Positions 1-10,203 of a DNA stretch of 64,000 nucleotides are shown here, piece after piece. This DNA is from Hyphomicrobiales bacterium (GTDB taxonomy: Bacteria > Pseudomonadota > Alphaproteobacteria > Rhizobiales > Rhizobiaceae), in the NCBI GenBank assembly GCA_900469955.1, contig UBYX01000016.1:1-64000 (forward strand), read 5' to 3'. Positions within the stretch are counted from its first letter, which is position 1, and every line of letters starts with the position of its first letter. Under the pieces are notes generated by a model that ran no database searches, was not told where the DNA came from, and saw only the letters and a program-made list of their open reading frames with translations. Position numbers and translations under genes: made by a program.

Positions 1-300
1 TATGGCTATCGGCGGATCGCCGCGCTCCTCAATCGCGAAAGGAAAGCCGCCGATAAGCCGATCGTCAACGCCAAGCCGTTTCATCGCATCATAGGCAACC
101 ATGCCATGCTGCTGGAGAAGCACACGGCCGTTCGCAAGGGCCACGCCACGGCGGCAAGGTCATGCGTTCGAACCTGCCTTGGTGCTCAGACGGTTTGGAA
201 ATCAGTTGCTGGCATGGCGAGGTCATTTCCCGCCTTAACTATCGAGGTCCTCGACCGCGAGATCATAGCCTGGACCATTCCGCAAGGCTCGATGGATTAG
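1..300 (+). pseudogene. IS3-family (IS2-like) transposase relic
   Basis: The window opens inside a degraded OrfB-type transposase. One frame reads YGYRRIAALLNRERKAA and then NHAMLLEKHTAVRKG; a second frame continues with RSNLPWCSDGLEISCWHGEV; the first frame returns with LDREIIAWT. These are familiar stretches of IS2-like integrase-core transposases, split by frameshifts. The catalytic aspartate and glutamate context is incomplete, so no active protein is expected. The 5' part lies outside the window. Confidence 0.75.
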
Positions 301-620
301 CTATTTACAAACGAACGAGAAGCTCTGAGCTGCTTAGGAAAATGCGCTATTAGCTGTAGTCGCTGCTCATGTGGGGCGTCGTTTCCTCAAGCCCACACCG
401 TGGCCGTGGCTCAGTAGCGAATTGTTTCGAACGGCGGCGGTTGAAGCGTATCGGCAAGGAGACACCGCCGCTAGATTGACTGTTTCGATCAAGTACGCGG
501 TAAGCTGTCTCTACCTGTGGCGTGGGCCTGGTCTACGGTAGACATCCAGGCACGTCTCGCTGCATCTCGCAACGCACTGGCCCACCGCTATAGTTGCAGA
601 TGGGCACCTATTATCCTATC
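301..620. other. Intergenic region without a recognised gene
   Basis: This stretch lies between the transposase relic and the response-regulator gene, which ends here. No convincing reading frame, RNA gene or repeat was seen. It may hold more insertion-sequence debris too degraded to name. Confidence 0.4.
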
Positions 621-1556
621 CTAACTCACCTCGGTGAACCGGCTCAAGCTTTTTACAAAGCTGTCATAGATCGCGTCGGTACCACCAGTTTCGCGTGTGG
701 CCTCGCGTTGCATCCGCATTCTTACCACTCGCGGATCTGCAAGTCGCCGGTGGTGCTCGCGCATCGCAGCGTTGACGGCAAGACGAAACAGATTTGGGCT
801 TAGCGGCTGGATGGCAAAGCGATAGATTCTTCCGCTATTGATCAGCTTGATAATCGTATCACTTTGGGGGGAGGAGGTCATGACGACGACTGTTATGGCA
901 GGATCGATACGTGCAATCTCGGCTAGCATCTCCGTCATATCCACGCCATCCACCTCGGCATTAGTGACAATAACGCCGATTTGCTCCTGGATGATTATAT
1001 CAGTGGCTTCCCTCATTGTTGAGGCCGCGTGCACGCGATAGTCGTATGTGAACATCTCCACGACCTCCTGCCGGTCGCTGTCGCAACCTTCGATAGCGAG
1101 AAGCTGAGAGGCAATGCTGAACTGGGGGTCCGCTCTATTGTCCTGCCAAACGGGGACGATGTGTTCCCGTGCTGTGCGGGCACTCTGAGCGGTTTCAACG
1201 GCCTCGGCGATCACTGCACGAAGTTCGGCTTGATCCCAGGGCTTGTTGAGAAAGCGATACACTTCGCCCTCATTGACCGCGCCGATGATAGCAACCAGAT
1301 CACTGTACCCCGTCAACAGGATCCGGACTGTTTCCGGCCAACGCTCACGGACTTGCGACAGGAGTTGGATGCCGGTGGTATCTGGCATGCGTTGATCGCT
1401 CGCGATGACGTCGACCGGGATAGTCTCTAGAATTGCCAAAGCTTCACGAGCGCTGAGCGCGGTGTGCACTTCATAATCGCCGCGGAACATAATCTTGAGC
1501 AGCCGCACGATACGCTCTTCATCGTCAACGAAAAGAAGCACAGGCTTGTTGTTCAT
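621..1556 (-). CDS. Dual receiver-domain response regulator
   Basis: Protein of about 311 residues with two CheY-like receiver domains in tandem and no recognisable DNA-binding or output domain. The first receiver (about residues 5-120) has the acidic pair VDDEE, the phospho-acceptor Asp in IASDQRMP, the Thr in LLTGYSD and the Lys in FLNKPWD, the pattern of HupR/RpfG-like regulators. The second (about 155-275) is degenerate: the acceptor position reads VTNAEVDG, so phosphorylation there is doubtful. Start chosen at MNNKPVLLF, with AAGG nine bases upstream; ATGs at 1565 and 1562 are alternatives. It lies just downstream of the histidine-kinase gene on the same strand and is probably its partner. 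Confidence 0.8.
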   Translation of the reverse strand: MNNKPVLLFVDDEERIVRLLKIMFRGDYEVHTALSAREALAILETIPVDVIASDQRMPDTTGIQLLSQVRERWPETVRILLTGYSDLVAIIGAVNEGEVYRFLNKPWDQAELRAVIAEAVETAQSARTAREHIVPVWQDNRADPQFSIASQLLAIEGCDSDRQEVVEMFTYDYRVHAASTMREATDIIIQEQIGVIVTNAEVDGVDMTEMLAEIARIDPAITVVVMTSSPQSDTIIKLINSGRIYRFAIQPLSPNLFRLAVNAAMREHHRRLADPRVVRMRMQREATRETGGTDAIYDSFVKSLSRFTEVS

Positions 1557-1622
1557 CCTCATCATCCTTGCTTGAATGGTTGTAATGCGATGCAATCCAA
1601 AGTTCATAGGGACGGGTGGCGG

Positions 1623-3374
1623 TTAAGCCACCTGTGCGGCTCCGCGATTGTCATGCTCTAAGTCAGCACGGAAACTGGGTATGAACTTCTCGTCTTGGCG
1701 GGGGAGCGTGATAGTGAACACTGCTCCTCTACCTGGCTTAGAATTGACTGTTATAGTGCCGCCGTGATTCTCAATAATACGGTAGCAAATTGAGAGGCCC
1801 ATTCCTGATCCCTTGCCGACGGCTTTCGTAGTGTAGAAGGGGTCAAAAATCTTACCGAGTTGTTCTTCAGGAATGCCTGGGCCATTGTCGCAGACGTCTA
1901 TTTCGACTGTATCGGAGGAGGTGATGCGGGTCCTGAGGGTGAGGACTCCGCGCCGTCCCATATCTGCCATTGCGTCTGCTGCGTTGACGATTAGGTTGAG
2001 AAGAACCTGCCGAAGTTGTGAGGGGGAGCCCATGATCTCTGGCACTGAGTCAAATTCGCGCCTGACATCCGCTACGTATTTGAGCTGAGGCCGAGCGATC
2101 AAAAGCGCGCTTTCGATGCCTTCCTCAACGGAAAAGAGTTCGATATGGCCTTTGTCCATGCGGCTAAAATTCTTCATTGTTCGCACCAATGTTGTCATCT
2201 CGTCCAGACCGTGCAGGCCGTCCTCAAGAAGCAACCTCATCTCCTCTCGGCGCTCACGTAGTGCTTCTTCTTCCTCGGTGACGTCTTGAACCGACAAGGT
2301 GAAGCTCGGGTCAGCTAGTACCCGCTCCTTGATCAGTTCGAAGACAGCCTTCACATACGCAAGCGGCGTGTTGATTTCGTGAGTGATGCCGGCCACCATC
2401 TGCCCGAGTGCTGAAAGCTTAGACGATTGTAGAAGCCTTTCCTCCACGTCTTCATTGACCTGCTGAAGCATACGGTTGTCCTTGTCGAGTTTCGCGAACC
2501 GATAGCGGAGAAAGACCACAAAACTGACAAACGAGATGACAAGTAGCCCACAGATGGCAATGGTGAGATACCATAAGGCTGCATAGCGGTCGGCGGCTTT
2601 TTCTTCTAGCAGCTGTAGGTCACCCTCGACTTTCGCGGCAGCGGCATCAGTAGGAACCGACGTCAACGCGAGCATCAGCTCATTGCCGCGGTTCCGTTCC
2701 CTTATCGCGACTTCGACTTGTACGAGAAACCGTTCTAAAGACTGCCGAAGCTCCGGCGACAGCGGCGCAGCGGCCGCGCGAGCAACATTAATTCTGGTCT
2801 GCACTGTATCGCGTAAAAGCGGAGTTGGCGAGGTGGTGAAGCTCACCATCCCGGTAATGACTTCGGTTATCAAATCCGAGACGCGTTTGTTCATGCCAGG
2901 CGCTGGCTGCAGAACGTCCGGCTGACCGAAAGCATCAGAAATTGTCGTTGGCAGGACGCTAACGGAATTGCGTAACATAGCATAGCTAGCCTTGACTTGC
3001 TCGGCGAGCCAATCCTTTCTCCCGATCTTTGCTGAAAAGTCTTCAAACCCGGCGCGAAGGAGAGCAAGGGCTTCTTCTGATTCCAGCGGTTCGCGCATCT
3101 CTTTAATCGCGACCTTTATGTCGCGCGCTGCTCGTGTAACGGCGTCATAGTTCGGTGCGATGCCGAGTTGAAGTGAGAGAATTTCATTGTCCCACTGTTT
3201 CTCCAAGGTACGGAGCACCTCGAAGCGCCGGCGGAAATCAGGAAGTGCAGTATCGGGGCTGCGCAACATCCAGACCAGAGAGGCCAGTATTAGGGACATC
3301 ACGGTGATCAGAGCAAGACAGGTGATCCATGCCCTGTGAGACGTCACGAAATCCTTGATCAAGATCGTCTTCAA
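1623..3374 (-). CDS. Membrane sensor histidine kinase
   Basis: About 583 residues. There are two membrane helices (near residues 14-36 and 258-282) flanking a mostly helical extracytoplasmic region of about 220 residues, resembling all-helical ligand-binding sensors. A coiled-coil linker leads to a HisKA domain with the phospho-acceptor His in THEINTPLAYV (about residue 335) and a HATPase_c domain with N (LNLIVNAADAM), G1 (DNGPGIPEE) and G2 (GKGSGMGLSI) boxes. It probably phosphorylates the receiver protein encoded immediately downstream. The start appears to be TTG, preceded by AGAGGTAGGA. The signal sensed is unknown; the adjacent cytochrome c peroxidase-like and Fe-S genes make a redox cue possible. 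Confidence 0.85.
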   Translation of the reverse strand: MKTILIKDFVTSHRAWITCLALITVMSLILASLVWMLRSPDTALPDFRRRFEVLRTLEKQWDNEILSLQLGIAPNYDAVTRAARDIKVAIKEMREPLESEEALALLRAGFEDFSAKIGRKDWLAEQVKASYAMLRNSVSVLPTTISDAFGQPDVLQPAPGMNKRVSDLITEVITGMVSFTTSPTPLLRDTVQTRINVARAAAAPLSPELRQSLERFLVQVEVAIRERNRGNELMLALTSVPTDAAAAKVEGDLQLLEEKAADRYAALWYLTIAICGLLVISFVSFVVFLRYRFAKLDKDNRMLQQVNEDVEERLLQSSKLSALGQMVAGITHEINTPLAYVKAVFELIKERVLADPSFTLSVQDVTEEEEALRERREEMRLLLEDGLHGLDEMTTLVRTMKNFSRMDKGHIELFSVEEGIESALLIARPQLKYVADVRREFDSVPEIMGSPSQLRQVLLNLIVNAADAMADMGRRGVLTLRTRITSSDTVEIDVCDNGPGIPEEQLGKIFDPFYTTKAVGKGSGMGLSICYRIIENHGGTITVNSKPGRGAVFTITLPRQDEKFIPSFRADLEHDNRGAAQVA

Positions 3375-3427
3375 GTCCTACCTCTTTTCATCTTGTTTCG
3401 AGGGTACGTAGGATTATCGCGTGGGAT

Positions 3428-4519
3428 CTACATCTTGTCGAGGGAAACGCCCTCGTACTCGCCCGTCAGCGAGCGGAGAAAGGCCTCAAGTTTCGCCACA
3501 TCATCCTCTGCGAGATTCCGGCCGAGCTGTACCACAGCCATTGTGTCAATCGCTTGGCGTAACGTAGTGGCTGAGCCGTTGTGAAAATAAGGTGCCGTGT
3601 GCGCTACGTTACGCAGAGATGGCACGCGAAACACAGGGCGATCACCGGCAATGCCCGAGTCGGCGGCAGAGCCGGGAACAGATATGCCTTCCGAAGAACC
3701 GTCCGGAGCTTTGAAGATCCCGAACACTTGCAACATGTTGCCGCCGACGTTGATGCCCTGATGGCATGACACGCATCCGTAATCTTTAAAGAGGCGATAC
3801 CCTGCTTCCGCCTGGGGGCTGATCGCAGCCTTATCACCGCGCAGGTATCGATCGAAGGGCGCATTGGGGGTATTCAAAGACATTTCAAGCAAAACTATTG
3901 CATCAATTACGTTACGGCGTTGAATACCGTCAGGATAGAGCGCCTCGAAAGCCGCGACCATGCTGGGATCACCGCGCAGAGTCTCGAGGACATCATCCCA
4001 GCGCCCACCCATAGTGAGCTTGTTCTCAATGACTCGATCCGTATGGTCTTCTAGAGTCGTTATCCCGCCCGCCCAGGAGAATTTCGCGTTCAGGCCGACG
4101 TTGAACAGGCCTAGGGTATTGGTGATACCTGGGTAGCCCGGAAGGCCACGGGACAACTTCAGATGATCCGTCATTCCCTGGTTAATAGCGTGGCAGCTCG
4201 TGCACGAGACACCATTTCCTCCAGATAGCCTGCTGTCATTGAAGAGCCGCCGACCTAAGGCCACTTTGTTTTGATCGAGATCATTCGAAAGCGGTACGGG
4301 TTCGATCGGTTCCCGACTCGTTTGCTGAAGTGCAGCGGGCAAGTTTGGGGCTTGATCCTGCGTTTTAGCAGGGACTAACCAAGAAAAAAAAGCAAGAGTT
4401 GAGGCAAGCACCAGGACCACGCGTCTCGCCATCGTTGTTGCATCCACTGGTAGCTCGCTAACCGCATCGACTCCATGTGAAAGAGCGCCTTGCCCTAACC
4501 TGGTACAAGTCTCTGTCAT
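3428..4519 (-). CDS. Di-heme cytochrome c peroxidase / MauG-family protein
   Basis: About 363 residues with two CxxCH c-type heme motifs (CTSCH and CVSCH) spaced as in bacterial di-heme peroxidases. A hydrophobic signal-like segment (RRVVLVLASTLAFFSWL) around residues 32-50 suggests periplasmic export; the true start could be the ATG at 4432 rather than 4519. Family members reduce hydrogen peroxide using electrons from small cytochromes or, as in MauG, oxidise protein residues. It is followed on the same strand by the sensor kinase. The divergent Fe-S membrane gene begins about 290 bp away, so the gap at 4520-4807 probably holds promoters for both directions. Confidence 0.85.
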   Translation of the reverse strand: MTETCTRLGQGALSHGVDAVSELPVDATTMARRVVLVLASTLAFFSWLVPAKTQDQAPNLPAALQQTSREPIEPVPLSNDLDQNKVALGRRLFNDSRLSGGNGVSCTSCHAINQGMTDHLKLSRGLPGYPGITNTLGLFNVGLNAKFSWAGGITTLEDHTDRVIENKLTMGGRWDDVLETLRGDPSMVAAFEALYPDGIQRRNVIDAIVLLEMSLNTPNAPFDRYLRGDKAAISPQAEAGYRLFKDYGCVSCHQGINVGGNMLQVFGIFKAPDGSSEGISVPGSAADSGIAGDRPVFRVPSLRNVAHTAPYFHNGSATTLRQAIDTMAVVQLGRNLAEDDVAKLEAFLRSLTGEYEGVSLDKM

Positions 4520-4807
4520 AGTGGCAATGCCTTTCTGTTGAGTCCTTCCCTCTGGAAGAGGCTGAGCATCTTCCCCGCATCCTTATGCATGAAAAGCGAC
4601 GCAATGCCACCATGCATTGATGCTATACCAACATGTCAAAGACGATGATTTGCACGCAGATGATCCGCCTTATGCTGTAGCCGAACCGAGGAGAAGCGGC
4701 TCAACAGCAAGAATTTCGGTACCCACCAAAAGGGGGTGATGTACCGGCTGCTACGGCCCGCTGCCATACTCTGGTTACCGTTCGTGGCCGTTCAACGGGG
4801 ATCACCT

Positions 4808-7800
4808 ATGTTTTCTAGGGTTTCAGAACGCAAGATGCTTAGCGTGCGCGGGTTTTTGCTCGTCGCATGGCTCATCCTAATTGGATCTCTCTTCTGGGAT
4901 CCCTTTTCGGAGGCGCTAACGCATCCCGACAATCTTCTAAGCCCTTTTAGGGTCACCGATCATGCGGTTGTGGTTCAAGATCATGTCCTCACGGCATCGC
5001 CTTATTCTTTAGGGGCCCGGATCTTCTGGACAATGGCAGTACCGATCGTCCCGCTATTTTTGATGGTATTTGGACACGAGGCTTGGCGGCGTGTCTGCCC
5101 GCTGTCGCTTGCCTCTCAGATTCCGGGCTATGCGGGAATACGACGTTTCCGGAGCAAGTTGGAACGCCGCACCGGAATGGTTAGTCGTAAAATTCCTTTG
5201 ATAACTCCCAACAGCTGGCTGGCGCGCCACAGCTGGTACGTGCAGTTCGGAATTTTATTCACTGGTGTGACTGTACGCCTGCTCATCATCAACACCGACC
5301 GCCAGGCTATGGGAATTGCACTGTTGACGGTGATCTTTGCAGCAATCCTGACCGGCTTCCTGTGGGGAGGAAAGACCTGGTGCAATTATTTCTGCCCCGC
5401 AAACATCGTTCAGAAGATTTACACCGAACCCGGCGGAATATTGGAAAGCTCGCCTCATTTCACAAGGCCGTCGCTCCCGCAGTCAATGTGCCGTAAACCA
5501 ACACCTAAAGGTGACGTAAGCGCATGCGTCGCCTGCACAGCAAACTGTGGTGATATTGACCTGCAGCGATCGTATTGGAGCGGGATACTAGATCCCCAGC
5601 GCCGCAACGTCTATTACATGTTTTTTGGCTTGATCCTTGGTTTCTATGGGTTCTATTTCCTCTACTCAGGGAACTGGGAGTACTATTTTTCTGGCATCTG
5701 GACCCATGAGGATGGCGTTGCTCAGAAGATCCTCGCACCTGGGCTCTTCATACTGGGCGAGGTTGTGAATGTTCCTAAAATCATAGTGGCTCCGAGTACA
5801 CTTGCTGTCTGCTGCATCCTGTCACTCGGCCTTGGTCGCGGCTTGGAGACGCTGTATCGCCGATATCGTTTTCAAAGGGACAGCTTGTCTGAAAAGATAA
5901 TCGTGCACCATTGCCTGAGCATTAGTGCTTGGGCATCGATCAACGCCTTCTATCTTTTCGGCGGGCGGCCAAATATTCTACTGTTGCCAGCCTTGGGCGG
6001 GCGCGTTCTGGACATAGCGATCGTTGCGCTCACCACGATTTGGTTGCGTCAGGCGCTGCACCAAAGCCCCACCCGTTACCAACAGGAAAGTATGGCATCT
6101 GGACTTCTTACTGAACTGAAGAAGTTGAAGGTCAACGTCGGTAAGTTCCTAGAGGGTCGGAAGCTCGAAAGCCTGCGTGCGGATGAGATCTATCTCCTCA
6201 CGAAAGTTCTGCCTGGCTTTTCTCAGCAGCAGAAGCTCGAGGCTTATCGCAAAATCCTAGAAGAGGCTGTGACAACCGGCACCACCGCCAGTTCCGCCTC
6301 GCTAAAGTTGCTCCAGGAATTCCGGCTGCAGATGAACATTACGGAAGAGGAGCACTTCAAATTACTTGAAGAGTTAGGTCTCTCCCACATCGCGGAAGTC
6401 GATGTCGTGGCAATGAGTGATGAGGAGAAAGCTGAAACGCTCGCTCACTACCGAGGGATCCTTAGCAGTTCACTTGCCACTAGGATGGATGGCGGCATGT
6501 CGATAACTGACATCCTTATCGATCCAGGTTTTCTTTCAACCGTCAACATACTCCGGCAGAGCCTGCAGATCGGAGATGCGGAACATGAGGCGGTCTTGTC
6601 TGAACTGTCGTCTCAAAATGGCCTCGTCAGTGCCAAGATGGATGATGTTCTTGAACTTCTTGTGCGGCAGAAGTCGATGCGTCTGTGCATGGAGGCCGCG
6701 GTTATATCGGATCCTCTCGGTCAGTCGCTGCTAGATCTTCTCCACGACGCACTTGATGCTCACGAACAGGCGATCAGGATCGAGGCGCTGTCGATTCTAC
6801 GCAACTTCGGTCCAGAACCCCAGTTTCAACGCTACGCTGAGGAACTCGCGTCGTTGTGTGGTCGTAATCTCGACCTCCTCTTGCGCCAGGCCGTACCATC
6901 GCGTCCGACTGTTCGCTGGCGTGATACGCTACATCCGTCCATCCTCGCAATCTTGCTTGGCAGCCCGGCTGAGGCGAATAAAGCCACGGGACAACCAGAC
7001 ACAGTTTCGGGGAACGGGAGCCGCCGCAGTCGTCGCACACATCGGGCAGCTCTGATAGGCAGCTTGGCTGTTGAAGATAATCTCCTCCAGCTCCTTGCTT
7101 TCGACGATTCCTTGGTGCGAGCGATCGGGTTGATGGTGTTTGGTTACATAGATGCTGAGATCGCGGCCAAAGCCGCGCACGGCTTAGTTGATGATCTCTC
7201 TGATAGTGACCATCCGATGCTCGTTGCAGTGGTCAATTATATGGCTGGAAGATCTGTTCCAGTGGAAGAAAAGGATAATATCAGCCTTCGTGCGACGCTT
7301 CGGATACCCGGACAGCCGGACCGGCGATTTGACCGAGACAAACACCGGATCACGATCGGACGAGCGCCCGATAATGACATCGCTGTACCACATTCGCTCG
7401 CCTGGACTTATCACGTGGCCATAGGTGCCGTTCATGGCGAGATGCGATTGATGCGGCTCGACGAAGGGGTCGTCTATGTTAACGGCCGGCAAGTGCTGGA
7501 AGAATCTGTGGCTCTGAGGAAGATGAGCGTTGTCCATCTTGGCTCAAGCAGCAGTGACGCTCCCTCTATTGAGGTAGATTGGGACATGGCCGGTGAGCGG
7601 GCAAGCCAAATGACTGTGCACCCCATGTTGCGTCTAGCAATGCTTGCACGCAACGCCAGACTTGGTCATCTACCGCTTGCCGTTTTGGCTGACCTTTCAT
7701 TCCAATCACGCGTAGAAAGATACATCCGAGGCGCCAAGCTCGAAAGTTCCGATGGACAGTCGCATCTACTTGTTCAGCAGGGCCAGGTCCGGCTTTTCAA

Positions 7801-8158
7801 TCCGGCCGGCATGGATTTCGTCGCAGACACGGTGTTTGCTCCCGGGGACCTCATCGGACCAGACTTAGCGAGCCGCGATGCCCTGGTTCTGCCAGAAGTG
7901 ATAAGTGAATTTGCGGTGGTAGTTCAGGTCCCACCCACACCAGATGTGATCGCGGCAACACCCGTATTTGACATCGCCGCTCGTCTCTTTGCACACCCTA
8001 GTGCCCGCACTCACTCAACCGCCCATCCAGGGGCTTCTTCCGACCCTTGGCCGGGGGGCGGGAGCGCGACGTCGAGTGCGAACAAGCCACGGCCCCCCGA
8101 TGTAGTGCGTAGCAGACAGCGTCCCAATGACATCGTTATCGATCAAACGCCAGCTTGA
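4808..8158 (+). CDS. Membrane 4Fe-4S protein with FHA and cyclic-nucleotide-binding-like domains
   Basis: About 1116 residues of unusual composition. The N-terminal third is membrane-embedded with several helices and NapH/NosR-like cysteine clusters (RRVCPLS, KTWCNYFCP, CVACTANCGD), which should bind iron-sulfur clusters and move electrons at the membrane. A long helical, HEAT-like region follows. An FHA domain comes next (HRITIGRAPDNDIAVPHSL, then VVYVNGRQV), which in this family binds phosphothreonine. A beta-rich segment resembling a cyclic-nucleotide-binding fold comes last (GDLIGPD). The start at 4808 has GGGGA seven bases upstream; a longer frame opens with GTG at 4736. Its stop is 11 bp before the next gene's start. 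The exact domain set is not one I can match to a characterised protein. Confidence 0.75.
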   Translation: MFSRVSERKMLSVRGFLLVAWLILIGSLFWDPFSEALTHPDNLLSPFRVTDHAVVVQDHVLTASPYSLGARIFWTMAVPIVPLFLMVFGHEAWRRVCPLSLASQIPGYAGIRRFRSKLERRTGMVSRKIPLITPNSWLARHSWYVQFGILFTGVTVRLLIINTDRQAMGIALLTVIFAAILTGFLWGGKTWCNYFCPANIVQKIYTEPGGILESSPHFTRPSLPQSMCRKPTPKGDVSACVACTANCGDIDLQRSYWSGILDPQRRNVYYMFFGLILGFYGFYFLYSGNWEYYFSGIWTHEDGVAQKILAPGLFILGEVVNVPKIIVAPSTLAVCCILSLGLGRGLETLYRRYRFQRDSLSEKIIVHHCLSISAWASINAFYLFGGRPNILLLPALGGRVLDIAIVALTTIWLRQALHQSPTRYQQESMASGLLTELKKLKVNVGKFLEGRKLESLRADEIYLLTKVLPGFSQQQKLEAYRKILEEAVTTGTTASSASLKLLQEFRLQMNITEEEHFKLLEELGLSHIAEVDVVAMSDEEKAETLAHYRGILSSSLATRMDGGMSITDILIDPGFLSTVNILRQSLQIGDAEHEAVLSELSSQNGLVSAKMDDVLELLVRQKSMRLCMEAAVISDPLGQSLLDLLHDALDAHEQAIRIEALSILRNFGPEPQFQRYAEELASLCGRNLDLLLRQAVPSRPTVRWRDTLHPSILAILLGSPAEANKATGQPDTVSGNGSRRSRRTHRAALIGSLAVEDNLLQLLAFDDSLVRAIGLMVFGYIDAEIAAKAAHGLVDDLSDSDHPMLVAVVNYMAGRSVPVEEKDNISLRATLRIPGQPDRRFDRDKHRITIGRAPDNDIAVPHSLAWTYHVAIGAVHGEMRLMRLDEGVVYVNGRQVLEESVALRKMSVVHLGSSSSDAPSIEVDWDMAGERASQMTVHPMLRLAMLARNARLGHLPLAVLADLSFQSRVERYIRGAKLESSDGQSHLLVQQGQVRLFNPAGMDFVADTVFAPGDLIGPDLASRDALVLPEVISEFAVVVQVPPTPDVIAATPVFDIAARLFAHPSARTHSTAHPGASSDPWPGGGSATSSANKPRPPDVVRSRQRPNDIVIDQTPA

Positions 8159-8169
8159 GAGAAGCCGTA

Positions 8170-10203
8170 ATGAATGCCAACGTCCAGATCACCGTGCCGC
8201 AAACATCTTCGAACATTGCGCGCATTGCTTTCTCTATGTTTATTCACATCGCAGACGTGGATAAAAACATCACCGCGCAGGAAGTCCGCAGGTTTCAGAC
8301 GCTCATTCGTGAGACATCATGGATGGATAACGAGGATCTGCGCCAAGCCCTAAATGAACTGCAGCAACATTATTCCACGTTCTGGGCGAACTATGAGGAT
8401 GGGCTCTTACCAGTCAACATCGTGGCAATCGCGGAGGCCGTTCAGCGAGCCGATGAGGACATAGGGGCCGAGCGGGCGATGAAACTACGCCGCGCCTTTG
8501 GACAATTTTTGGAGAGGCTTGATGGTGGGACGTATGGCATCAAGTTGGCCAACAGTAGCGACTATAAAGCGCGCCAGCAGGCTCGTAAGGACATCGCATC
8601 CGTCCTAATCCGGCCGCTAGTGCAAGCAAAAAAATCGGAACCAGCGAACATCCCCGTACACGTTCAAATGCAGGTTCCGATTCCGACCGTCATCACTACG
8701 CAGGATGTGGCTGCCGTAGGTAGCACAACGGCTCCATCTTCAGGGATGAGACCGGCTGTAGCCTCCGTGGCAGCTCCAGTAGCTATTCCCGCCAACTCGA
8801 CAAATCCGCCGTCATTGCCAGCGCTCACCCCACCTCAGCACGCCCATCTGTGGCCTGCCGTAGGGCTTTCTCCAGGCAATACCCCGGTGTGGAACGGCGG
8901 CAAAATCAAAGTCAGGTGTGTCTCCGTTTTATGGGAGACGGAAGACACGAAAACCTATAATTTTGTAGCCGAACCACGAATGCTTTTTCACTACAAACCA
9001 GGGCAATTTCTCACGATTGAGGTCCCTCTCCCGGGGTCAGTGCTGCGGCGGACATATACGATATCTTCCTCACCGTCGCGCCCTTACGTACTCTCCATCA
9101 CCGTGAAGAAAGTTCCCATGGGATGGATGTCGAACTGGTTGTTCGATAATATGGTGGAAGGTTTAGAATGTGCCGTAACCGGCCCAGCCGGAAAATTTAC
9201 TTGTTTCGACCATGCTTCCGAAAAGCTGCTTTTCCTTGCTGCTGGTAGCGGCATCACTCCAACTATGTCAATGCTGCGTTGGCTGGCAGATACGGCATCA
9301 ACCGCTAGTGTAGTTTTCATCAACAGCGTGCGGACACCTGACGATATCATCTTTCATCAAGAGTTGCTTCACATGAGCACACGCTTGGGACGACAAATGC
9401 GACTGGCAATTGTGCCGGCCGCTGTGCCGCCATCACGCCCGTGGCACGGTCCGAGTGGTAAGCTCGACGAGTTATTGATACGTGCGTATGCCCCGGACTA
9501 TGCAGATCGCGAGACCTTTGTCTGTGGACCGCCCGGCTATATGGCTATGGTGAAAGGTATGTTAGCTGGAATGGGTTTGCCAGCCCAACGTTATCACGAA
9601 GAGAGCTTTGGCGGCGCGCCTGTGCAGCCAGCACCTGCGCCCGTTCAAGCAGTAAACGTCATTTCAAAACCAGTAGCTCCCGTTGCACTTGCCCCAGCTG
9701 CTTCTGCTGCCACTGCGCCTGTCGCACCCGCGCGACCTGCTCCGGCGGTCACAACGCGACCAACAGCTCCCACCGCCCCGCCACCTCGCCCGGCCGGCCC
9801 CAGTGGACCAGCTGTTTCCGTATCTAAAGCGCCGGTGCAGCAACCGACTGTCCGGGGCCAGGTGTCGAGTTCACCTGTTCCTGTTGGGGTGGCGGCTCAG
9901 ACTCCGGCTCCAGTAGTCGCAAAGATGGTGCCTGATACAAAAGAGGCGAGGGTTTTCATCGAGGGTAGTTCGGAAGGCTTTATCGTCGAGCCTGGCCAGA
10001 CCATTCTTGAAGCAGCCGATAGGGCTGGTATAAATATACCCCATTCCTGCCGGTCAGGCATATGCGGAGCTTGTAAGATGCAAAAGGTGTCGGGCAAAGT
10101 CGAAATGGATGACCAGAGCGTGCTATCACAGCCCGACATCGATGCGGGTTATGTGCTGACATGCGTGGGTAGGGCTGTAGGCAGTGTAAAACTCGCACCT
10201 TAG
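8170..10203 (+). CDS. TerB-like / ferredoxin reductase / 2Fe-2S ferredoxin fusion
   Basis: About 677 residues. The N-terminal region (about 10-150) is helical and TerB-like. An Ala/Pro-rich linker follows. A ferredoxin-NADP-reductase-type module shows the FAD motif RRTYTISSS, the nucleotide motif GSGITPTMS and CGPPGYM. A second long Ala/Pro/Val linker leads to a plant-type 2Fe-2S domain with CRSGICGAC and a fourth Cys near LTCVG. It should pass electrons from NAD(P)H through flavin to an iron-sulfur cluster. The likely acceptor is the membrane Fe-S protein encoded just upstream in the same operon. The flexible linkers suggest the ferredoxin swings between partners. Start at ATG 8170, a few bases after the preceding stop. 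Confidence 0.8.
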   Translation: MNANVQITVPQTSSNIARIAFSMFIHIADVDKNITAQEVRRFQTLIRETSWMDNEDLRQALNELQQHYSTFWANYEDGLLPVNIVAIAEAVQRADEDIGAERAMKLRRAFGQFLERLDGGTYGIKLANSSDYKARQQARKDIASVLIRPLVQAKKSEPANIPVHVQMQVPIPTVITTQDVAAVGSTTAPSSGMRPAVASVAAPVAIPANSTNPPSLPALTPPQHAHLWPAVGLSPGNTPVWNGGKIKVRCVSVLWETEDTKTYNFVAEPRMLFHYKPGQFLTIEVPLPGSVLRRTYTISSSPSRPYVLSITVKKVPMGWMSNWLFDNMVEGLECAVTGPAGKFTCFDHASEKLLFLAAGSGITPTMSMLRWLADTASTASVVFINSVRTPDDIIFHQELLHMSTRLGRQMRLAIVPAAVPPSRPWHGPSGKLDELLIRAYAPDYADRETFVCGPPGYMAMVKGMLAGMGLPAQRYHEESFGGAPVQPAPAPVQAVNVISKPVAPVALAPAASAATAPVAPARPAPAVTTRPTAPTAPPPRPAGPSGPAVSVSKAPVQQPTVRGQVSSSPVPVGVAAQTPAPVVAKMVPDTKEARVFIEGSSEGFIVEPGQTILEAADRAGINIPHSCRSGICGACKMQKVSGKVEMDDQSVLSQPDIDAGYVLTCVGRAVGSVKLAP

